From NCBI GenBank assembly GCA_900553305.1, contig USDI01000021.1, forward strand, positions 1-19,904: a DNA stretch of 19,904 bases. Direction: 5' to 3'. This stretch comes from an uncultured Lachnospiraceae bacterium. GTDB taxonomy: Bacteria > Bacillota > Clostridia > Lachnospirales > Lachnospiraceae. How positions within the stretch are numbered: the first letter of the stretch is position 1; every line of letters begins with the position of its first letter. Under the pieces are notes generated by a model. The model saw only the letters and a program-made list of their open reading frames with translations. It was not told where the DNA came from and ran no database searches. The position numbers and the translations under genes are program-made. Below are positions 14,472 through 19,904 of this stretch, piece after piece.

Positions 14472-15261
14472 GTTTGCGGGATTTACTTACACACTCAGCC
14501 ACCGCATGCATCACGCTGCTGCGGAATCCGCGGTCCTCCAAAACCTGTACGGCATCAATGGTTGTGCCCCCCGGAGAACATACCATATCCTTCAATTCGC
14601 CAGGATGTTTCCCGGTTTCCAGTGCAAGGGCTGCGCTTCCCATAATGGACTGTGCAGCGAACCGGTAGGCCTGCGCTCTCGGCATTCCTGCCTGTACTGC
14701 TCCGTCTGCAAGTGCCTCCAAAAACAGGAACACATACGCCGGTGAACTTCCGCTCACACCAACTACGGCATCCATCAGCTTCTCCGGTACTTCCTCTGCC
14801 AGTCCGAAGCTCTGTAACAGGGAAAGACTCTGCTGCATCTCGTCCTTCGTGACCAGCTCATTACAGCACACACCGGTGCATCCCATTCCGACAAGTGCCG
14901 GAGTATTCGGCATACAGCGGACAAATTTTAAGCTTCTGCCAAACATCCTGCCAAGGCTGTCCATCGATACACCGGCAGCAATGCTGACAATCACTGTATC
15001 CTCTGAAACCGCATCCTTGATCTGTTCAATCACCTGGGGCAGAACCTGCGGTTTCACCGCAAGCACCAGAATCTCCGCAAAACGTGCCACCTGAATATTA
15101 TCCTCACCTATGAGAATACCCCAGTTTTGGGAGGCATATTCTTTGGAAGCATCACTTTTTGCACATCCCATGATGTCCGTGGCAGACACCACTTCTTTTT
15201 TGAGAATGCCGCCAATCATTGCCTTTGCCATATTGCCAAGTCCGATAAATCCAAGCTTCAT
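14458..15261 (-). CDS. proC: Pyrroline-5-carboxylate reductase
   Basis: This is the last step of proline synthesis: NAD(P)H-dependent reduction of pyrroline-5-carboxylate. The ATG at 15261 gives 267 residues opening MKLGFIGLGNMAKAMIGG, the Rossmann dinucleotide fold; GAAGGGA lies just upstream, and an in-frame Met at 15294 is rejected as lacking such a site. Further motifs are MPNTPALVGMG (117-127), GVSGSSPAYVFLFLEALADG (168-187) and SPGGTTIDAVQVLEDRGF (229-246), the P5CR signature. The length is normal. Its last codons carry the -35 of the next gene. Confidence 0.96.
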   Translation of the reverse strand: MKLGFIGLGNMAKAMIGGILKKEVVSATDIMGCAKSDASKEYASQNWGILIGEDNIQVARFAEILVLAVKPQVLPQVIEQIKDAVSEDTVIVSIAAGVSMDSLGRMFGRSLKFVRCMPNTPALVGMGCTGVCCNELVTKDEMQQSLSLLQSFGLAEEVPEKLMDAVVGVSGSSPAYVFLFLEALADGAVQAGMPRAQAYRFAAQSIMGSAALALETGKHPGELKDMVCSPGGTTIDAVQVLEDRGFRSSVMHAVAECVSKSRKLDKN

Positions 15262-15385
15262 GTCAATCCCTTCTTTCCACTTATATATTATCATTTATAT
15301 GTTATTTCTTATGTGAATAATCCGTGCATAAGCTCACATATTCATGCCTCATGCTCCTATTCTTCCTTCAACAGATACATGTCCA

Positions 15386-16231
15386 TTAATTGGACACCTC
15401 GTACATCAACAACGCTGCTGCCACTGCTGCATTTAACGATTCCAGCTTTCCCTGCATTGGAATCCGTATGTATTCATCCGCAAGTGCTGCCGTCTCTTCT
15501 TTTAAGCCGTTCCCCTCATTTCCAATCAAAAAGGCTGCCCCTCCGGCATAATCCGGTTCCCGGTAGGATTTCGTTCCTTTGAGGTGTGCCGCATAGACGC
15601 GGATCCCGGCTTTCTGCAGTTGCTCTATGGTCTGTTTGAGGTCTCCGGTATACAGGAATGGCACGCGGTACAGAGAGCCCATCGTGGAGCGGATCGTCTT
15701 CGGATTATAAATATCTACGGTCCCTTTGCTCATCAGGATGCCATCGATTCCGGCGCCTTCCCCTGTGCGGATCATCGTTCCCAAGTTTCCCGGATCCTGA
15801 ACATCTTCCAGGATAAGGAACAGTGGCCGTTTTCCTTCCTGTTCCTTCCGTTCTCCTGCTTTTTTCAGGAGCGCCGGCAGGTCATAGGTCATCTTTTCCA
15901 TGAGGAAGAAAAGGCCCTGCGGGGTCTGGGTATCCGACAGTTTCCGGAATACTTCTTCCGTCACGGTTTCCACAACGGTTCCCTGCTTCTCACAGGTCAT
16001 GATCTTTTCGTAGATTCCCGATAATTTATCAAGAGGAGCCTTTCGATAAGACTCCTCCATTTTCTGCCAGACATCCTCCCGGCAGTATATTTCCCTGATT
16101 TTTGAAAGCGGTGCTTCCTCAAACATCTTGAATCCTTCCGCTACGAAAAGTCCTTCCTCATTCCTTGTCCGGCTCTTTTCCTTTAGCTGGATTGCATGCT
16201 TGATCCGCCCATTATTCAAACTTGTAATCAT
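15386..16231 (-). CDS. TrmH/SpoU-family RNA methyltransferase
   Basis: The 281-residue protein is a 2'-O-ribose methyltransferase of the SPOUT superfamily, acting on rRNA or tRNA with S-adenosylmethionine. An N-terminal substrate-binding domain (1-110, opening ITSLNNGRIKHAIQLKEKSRTR) precedes the knotted catalytic domain with motif 1 LEDVQDPGNLGTMIRT (141-156, catalytic Arg), motif 2 FLIGNEGNGL (234-243) and motif 3 IPMQGKLESLNAAVAAALLMYE (257-278). It is closest to the RlmB/TsnR-like group; the exact target nucleotide cannot be read from sequence. AAAGGA precedes the ATG. It lies 21 bases after pfkA, so they are probably cotranscribed. Confidence 0.92.
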   Translation of the reverse strand: MITSLNNGRIKHAIQLKEKSRTRNEEGLFVAEGFKMFEEAPLSKIREIYCREDVWQKMEESYRKAPLDKLSGIYEKIMTCEKQGTVVETVTEEVFRKLSDTQTPQGLFFLMEKMTYDLPALLKKAGERKEQEGKRPLFLILEDVQDPGNLGTMIRTGEGAGIDGILMSKGTVDIYNPKTIRSTMGSLYRVPFLYTGDLKQTIEQLQKAGIRVYAAHLKGTKSYREPDYAGGAAFLIGNEGNGLKEETAALADEYIRIPMQGKLESLNAAVAAALLMYEVSN

Positions 16232-16252
16232 AATTTTCCTTTCAAATTCCTC

Positions 16253-17227
16253 TTACTGGGAAAGCAGACGGCTTACCTGATACTGGTATTCCGGAATTTC
16301 CTTCTGCATGTTTAACGCTTCCTCAATATCGAAATCCTGGAACTCTCCGTGACGGTAGCCTACCACACGATTGGTCTTTCCTTCGCAGAGGATGTCTGCC
16401 GCATAAGCACCCATAATGGAGGCATAGAAACGATCCTTACAGGTCGGGGATCCACCACGCTGCATGTATCCTAAGATGGTCGCTCTGGTTTCCATTCCGG
16501 TTGCAGCCTCGATACGACGCGCCATGGAAGTGGAATGTCCGATTCCCTCTGCATTGATGATGATATGGTGCTTCTTGCCGCGCTTACGGCTGTTGATAAT
16601 ATTGTTGATGAGCGCCTGCTCGTTATAATCATACTTTTCAGGAAGCAGAATGTCCTCGGCACCGTTCGCCACACCACACCACAGTGCAATGTAACCGGCG
16701 TTACGTCCCATTACCTCGATGATACTGCATCGTTCATGGGAAGATGAGGTATCACGTACCTTATCAATTGCCTGCATAGCGGTATTAATCGCAGTATCAA
16801 ATCCGATAGTATAGTCGGTACATGCAATATCCAGGTCGATCGTTCCCGGAAGTCCCACGGTATTGATTCCATGTCTGGAAAGTGCCTGTGCACCACGGTA
16901 GGAACCATCGCCGCCAATGACCACCAGTCCGTCAATTTCATGCTTCCGGCAGATCTCCGCTGCCTGTTCCTGAACCTCTTCCTGTTTAAACTCAAGGCAT
17001 CTGGCAGTTCCAAGAATGGTTCCACCGCGTTGGATGGTATCAGAAACATCCTTCTTCTCCATATCTACAATTTCTTCATTCAGAAGCCCCTGATAGCCTT
17101 TCTTAATTCCTTTTACTTTCACGCCATTGCAGAGTGCCTTACGGACCACAGCACGAATTGCCGCATTCATACCGGGAGCATCGCCGCCGCTTGTAAGCAC
17201 TCCGATTGTTTTCACCTGACTAGCCAT
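16253..17227 (-). CDS. pfkA: ATP-dependent 6-phosphofructokinase
   Basis: The enzyme phosphorylates fructose 6-phosphate to the 1,6-bisphosphate, the committed step of glycolysis. The ATG at 17227 gives 324 residues (family norm about 320) and has GGAG 4 bases upstream; the in-frame Met at 17266 is rejected. Motifs: GVLTSGGDAPGMNAAIR (9-25), IGGDGSYRGA (104-113), where Gly after Asp marks ATP rather than pyrophosphate use, catalytic Asp131 in PGTIDLDIACTDYTIGFDTA (127-146), and RDTSSSHERCSIIEVMGRNAGY. The usual TIDND reads TIDLD here: the second residue of that turn differs but both Asp are kept. A mobile element sits in its leader. Confidence 0.97.
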   Translation of the reverse strand: MASQVKTIGVLTSGGDAPGMNAAIRAVVRKALCNGVKVKGIKKGYQGLLNEEIVDMEKKDVSDTIQRGGTILGTARCLEFKQEEVQEQAAEICRKHEIDGLVVIGGDGSYRGAQALSRHGINTVGLPGTIDLDIACTDYTIGFDTAINTAMQAIDKVRDTSSSHERCSIIEVMGRNAGYIALWCGVANGAEDILLPEKYDYNEQALINNIINSRKRGKKHHIIINAEGIGHSTSMARRIEAATGMETRATILGYMQRGGSPTCKDRFYASIMGAYAADILCEGKTNRVVGYRHGEFQDFDIEEALNMQKEIPEYQYQVSRLLSQ

Positions 17228-17283
17228 AATTCTCCGATCCTTTCCATGAACAGCTCCTGCTGCCATTTCCTATATTATTGATA

Positions 17284-17291
17284 AATGTTTC
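17284..17291. repeat. Target site duplication, left copy
   Basis: AATGTTTC directly abuts the left end of the mobile element and is identical to 17425-17432. Confidence 0.8.
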
Positions 17292-17424
17292 GTAACTGTT
17301 CAGTACCTTCACAGTTACGATGCAAAATCCATTCCAAATCGGCTTCGCCGATGGGATTTTGCATTACTGAATCATGTTCTTACGGTCTCAGCAGCAAATG
17401 CTTCGACCTGTTCTGAATAGTTAC
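17292..17424. mobile_element. MITE-like non-autonomous element, probably IS66-related
   Basis: The 133-bp element has no reading frame. Its ends read inward as GTAACTGTTCAGTAC (left) and GTAACTATTCAGAAC (right): 13 of 15 identical. Both ends are flanked by the same 8 bases, AATGTTTC. Inverted ends that start GTAA together with an 8-bp duplication are the hallmark of the IS66 family, so this is probably a deletion derivative mobilised by an IS66-type transposase elsewhere in the genome. Inside are a hairpin at the left end (GTAACTGT 17292-17299 with ACAGTTAC 17311-17318) and a two-tier stem: TGCAAAATCC 17321-17330 with GGATTTTGCA 17354-17363, enclosing ATCGGC-TTC-GCCGAT 17338-17352. It lies in the leader of pfkA, so it is transcribed as structured RNA. 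The family assignment is inference; the ends and duplication are seen directly. Confidence 0.8.
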
Positions 17425-17432
17425 AATGTTTC
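17425..17432. repeat. Target site duplication, right copy
   Basis: AATGTTTC directly abuts the right end of the mobile element and is identical to 17284-17291. Confidence 0.8.
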
Positions 17433-17450
17433 CTTATTCTTCCTCTCATA

Positions 17451-17478
17451 TTCCGGAATTCATTGAAATGCTCCGGAA
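17451..17478. repeat. Inverted repeat at the predicted pfkA transcription start
   Basis: TTCCGGA (17451-17457) and TCCGGAA (17472-17478) are perfect reverse complements across 14 bases. They begin about 8 bases downstream of the pfkA -10, so the pair could be an operator or the first leader hairpin. No regulator is recognised from the motif. Confidence 0.45.
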
Positions 17479-17485
17479 CAGTCTT

Positions 17486-17514
17486 ATTGTACTGGTTTTC
17501 TTTCCCATTTTCAA
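17486..17514 (-). promoter_or_regulatory. Sigma-A-type promoter for pfkA
   Basis: TTGAAA (17514-17509) and TACAAT (17491-17486) are 17 bp apart on the minus strand, each matching consensus at 5 of 6 positions. The -35 begins 7 bases after the dnaE stop codon. Transcription from here would give a leader of about 250 bases containing the mobile element. Confidence 0.65.
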
Positions 17515-17520
17515 TCTTTT

Positions 17521-19904
17521 TTACGCTTCTTTGCGGATATCCCATGCAATTTTAATATTGTCTTCCCCATACTTTGCACAAAGCTGCGCCTTCAGCTCTT
17601 CACCGGCCTGCACACTGCAGCTTGGGGGAAGCTTTTTCATTGCCTTTGCCTCCTCAATATAAATCACCACGCTGTCATGCCCGTCGGAGGTCTGTAGGGT
17701 CTGCAGAAGTTCATTGGAAGAAGTCTGATAGGCCTCCATCGTAGGGAATTTAATCCACAGCTTCTTCGGGATCTCGTCAAAAGCGGTAATCCGCTCACAG
17801 ATCACCTTGCCATCGCGGTCCTCTTCCAGGGAAACATGTCCCTTAATAAAGACTTTATTGTCCTCTAAAAGCTTCATGCTGTTCTTCTCATAGTCCCTCG
17901 GAAAAACAATGACTTCCACCGTCCCGACCAGATCCTCGATCTGTAAAAACGCCATAATTTTATCATTTTTCGTATATTTAATCTTCTTATTGGAGATAAT
18001 TCCACCGATCGTACAGGGCGCATTGTCCCTCACTCTCGTTTCACCGGATTCCTCTTCCAGCACGAAATCCGCGGTCGTATTGGTAATTCCTCTTCTCCAG
18101 AGATCCTCGAATTCCTCTAACGGATGACCGCTGATGTAGATTCCGAGCACTTCCTTTTCAAAAGCAAGAATCATATCCTTGGAATACTCTCCAACATCCG
18201 GAAGCTGCACATCGTAACTGGATTTCTCGGATTCGTCCACAATATCAAACAGGCTCATCTGCCCGGCCATATTGTTCTTCCGGTCATGTACAATGTGATC
18301 CATGATCTGCACATACGCACTCATAAACTGCTTCCGCGTTCCGCCAAGACTGTCGAGAGCACCCGCCTTGATAAAGTTTTCAATCGCCTTTTTGTTGATA
18401 TCTTTATCTGCCATACGGGTAATGAAATCCTGCAGATTCGTGTATGTCCCGCGTTCCTTCCGTTCACTCACCACCGCATCAATCACCGGTCGTCCGACAC
18501 TCTTAATCGCTGTCAGTGCATAGCGGATGCTGTTGCCGTTTACGGAAAAGCCGCTTTCTCCCTGATTGATGTCAGGCGGCAAAATCGTAATGCCCATACT
18601 CCGGCAGACCATAATATATTCTGCCACTTTTCCCGGATTATCAATCACGGAAGTCATCAGGGCTGCCATAAATTCTACCGGATAATAATATTTCAGGTAT
18701 GCGGTCTGGTAGGAAACCACCGCATAGCATGCCGCATGGGACTTATTGAATGCATATTTCGCAAAGTCCATCATTTCATCATAAATCTTCGAGGCGACAT
18801 TCTCCGGGATGCCGTTCGCCACACATCCGGGCACGCCCTCCTCCGGATTTCCATAGACGAAATTCGCCCTCTCCTTTTCCATCACGGCCTGCTTTTTCTT
18901 ACTCATGGCACGGCGCACGAGATCGCTTCGCCCAAGCGTATAGCCTCCCAGATCCCGCACGATCTGCATAACCTGCTCCTGATAAACGATACAGCCGTAG
19001 GTCGGCGCCAGAATCGGCTCTAACTGCGGACACAGATAAGTTACCGTTCCGAAATTGCTCTTTCCCTTGATATACTTCGGGATAAAGTCCATTGGTCCCG
19101 GGCGGTACAGGGAAATCCCGGCAATAATGTCTTCCAGGTTCTGTGGCTTCAGTTCCTTCATGAAGTTCTTCATTCCTGCACTTTCCAGCTGGAACACACC
19201 GTCCGTTTTGCCGGTTCCGATCGAAGCCAAAACCTTTTTATCATCAAAATCAATCTGATCGAGATTAATCTCTTTTCCGGTGCTCTGCTTCACAAGCTTC
19301 ACGGCATCCCGCAGCACCGTAAGGGTACGAAGCCCAAGGAAGTCCATTTTCAAAAGTCCAAGTTCTTCGATCGTTGTCATCGTAAACTGGGTTGTAATGG
19401 AACCGTCTGCGCCTCTTGACAGCGGCACGAGATCCTCTGCCGGACGGGAACAGATCACCACGCCTGCCGCATGCATGGAGGTATGTCTCGGAAGTCCCTC
19501 AAGACGACGGCTCATGTCAATCAGTTCCTTCACCTGCTCATCCGTTTCGTAAAGCTTACGCATGTCCGGATTCATCTGAAGCGCTTTATCAATCGTAATA
19601 TTCAGCTCATTCGGGATCATCTTCGCAAGGGAATCCACATAGGCATACGGAAGATCCATAACCCGGCCCACATCGCGGATGACACCTTTGGCAGCCAGCG
19701 TACCGAAGGTAACGATCTGTACCACCTTTTCCTGCCCGTACTTGCGCCCTACATAATCAATGACTTCCTGCCGCCGTTCGAAACAGAAGTCAATATCAAT
19801 ATCCGGCATGGATACACGTTCCGGATTTAAGAAACGCTCAAACAGCAGGTTATAACGGATCGGGTCAATATTGGTAATCTTAAGGCAATAGGAAACAATA
19901 CTTC
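17521..19904 (-). CDS. dnaE: DNA polymerase III alpha subunit DnaE, C-terminal part (5' end outside window)
   Basis: The open frame continues to the window edge (it reads ITNIDPIRYN and FERFLNPERVSMPDIDID across 19860-19790), so about 794 codons are visible. The polymerase catalytic Asp pair is in MPDIDIDFCFERR, and the third catalytic Asp in LKMDFLGLRTLT (near 19345). The fingers segment FNKSHAACYAVVSYQTAYLKYY (near 18750-18690) and helix-hairpin-helix region (near 18400-18300) follow. A C-terminal OB-fold (GGIISNKKIKYTKNDKIMAFLQIEDLVGTVEVIVFP, written here only as its strands near 18030-17900) and short tail end in DIRKEA. This is the DnaE type, not PolC, because of the order of domains and the PDIDID motif. 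It lies directly upstream of pfkA, a common Clostridia order. Confidence 0.95.
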   Translation of the reverse strand, partial: SIVSYCLKITNIDPIRYNLLFERFLNPERVSMPDIDIDFCFERRQEVIDYVGRKYGQEKVVQIVTFGTLAAKGVIRDVGRVMDLPYAYVDSLAKMIPNELNITIDKALQMNPDMRKLYETDEQVKELIDMSRRLEGLPRHTSMHAAGVVICSRPAEDLVPLSRGADGSITTQFTMTTIEELGLLKMDFLGLRTLTVLRDAVKLVKQSTGKEINLDQIDFDDKKVLASIGTGKTDGVFQLESAGMKNFMKELKPQNLEDIIAGISLYRPGPMDFIPKYIKGKSNFGTVTYLCPQLEPILAPTYGCIVYQEQVMQIVRDLGGYTLGRSDLVRRAMSKKKQAVMEKERANFVYGNPEEGVPGCVANGIPENVASKIYDEMMDFAKYAFNKSHAACYAVVSYQTAYLKYYYPVEFMAALMTSVIDNPGKVAEYIMVCRSMGITILPPDINQGESGFSVNGNSIRYALTAIKSVGRPVIDAVVSERKERGTYTNLQDFITRMADKDINKKAIENFIKAGALDSLGGTRKQFMSAYVQIMDHIVHDRKNNMAGQMSLFDIVDESEKSSYDVQLPDVGEYSKDMILAFEKEVLGIYISGHPLEEFEDLWRRGITNTTADFVLEEESGETRVRDNAPCTIGGIISNKKIKYTKNDKIMAFLQIEDLVGTVEVIVFPRDYEKNSMKLLEDNKVFIKGHVSLEEDRDGKVICERITAFDEIPKKLWIKFPTMEAYQTSSNELLQTLQTSDGHDSVVIYIEEAKAMKKLPPSCSVQAGEELKAQLCAKYGEDNIKIAWDIRKEA

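Noticed and set aside
15380..15396. Palindrome TGTCCA-TTAAT-TGGACA over the methyltransferase stop codon
   Set aside because: Short arms, no T-run, and no promoter nearby that it could control; likely chance.
18124..19023. 299-codon plus-strand reading frame antisense to dnaE
   Set aside because: DnaE motifs are intact across the region on the minus strand; the antisense frame is His/Arg-rich without a recognisable domain, a usual mirror of a conserved gene.

Overview
The window reads as a chromosomal segment of a Clostridia-class Bacillota, most likely a Lachnospiraceae gut anaerobe. All recognised genes lie on the minus strand, so transcription runs from base 19904 down to base 1. The taxonomic call rests on family-level features: the gene order birA - small acidic protein - coaX - dusB - (unknown) - greA - lysS, a lysyl-tRNA synthetase with an appended C-terminal tRNA-binding domain, AGGAGG-type ribosome binding sites and sigma-A-like promoters. 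I could not search any database, so this is inference.

In order of transcription: (1) 19904-17521, the C-terminal part of the replicative polymerase DnaE. (2) 17520-17228, an intergenic region with a good sigma-A promoter for pfkA and, inside the pfkA leader, a 133-bp non-autonomous mobile element with GTAA-starting inverted ends and a perfect 8-bp target duplication. (3) 17227-14467, pfkA, a TrmH/SpoU RNA methyltransferase and proC. (4) 14382-11864, an exported SH3-SH3-SleB-type hydrolase with its own promoter, then an NfeD-like and a stomatin/SPFH-like membrane protein pair. (5) 11766-4308, a compact housekeeping run: ornithine carbamoyltransferase, biotin protein ligase without a DNA-binding domain, a DUF6145-like protein, type III pantothenate kinase, DusB, an unknown protein, GreA and LysRS.

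Downstream of lysS (from about 4307 to 1) the character changes. The DNA looks more AT-rich and the genes are accessory: a GNAT acetyltransferase, an AgrA/AgrC-like LytTR response regulator and GHKL sensor kinase pair, then a FlxA-like coiled-coil protein and the start of a Ser-rich small protein. The junction holds two hairpins and a short reading frame resembling the tail of a tyrosine recombinase, so this block may have been acquired, though that is weakly supported.

The most interesting signal is regulatory. A near-identical block centred on GGTTCACAACAT (minus strand) occurs twice: upstream of the response regulator gene, 32 bp before a perfect TATAAT, and upstream of the FlxA-like gene, where it forms an exact direct repeat with 21-bp spacing as expected of a LytTR-domain site. 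A terminator separates the two units. The simplest model is a self-activating two-component system whose target is the FlxA-like operon. No AgrB/AgrD-type signal genes are visible, so the stimulus is unknown.
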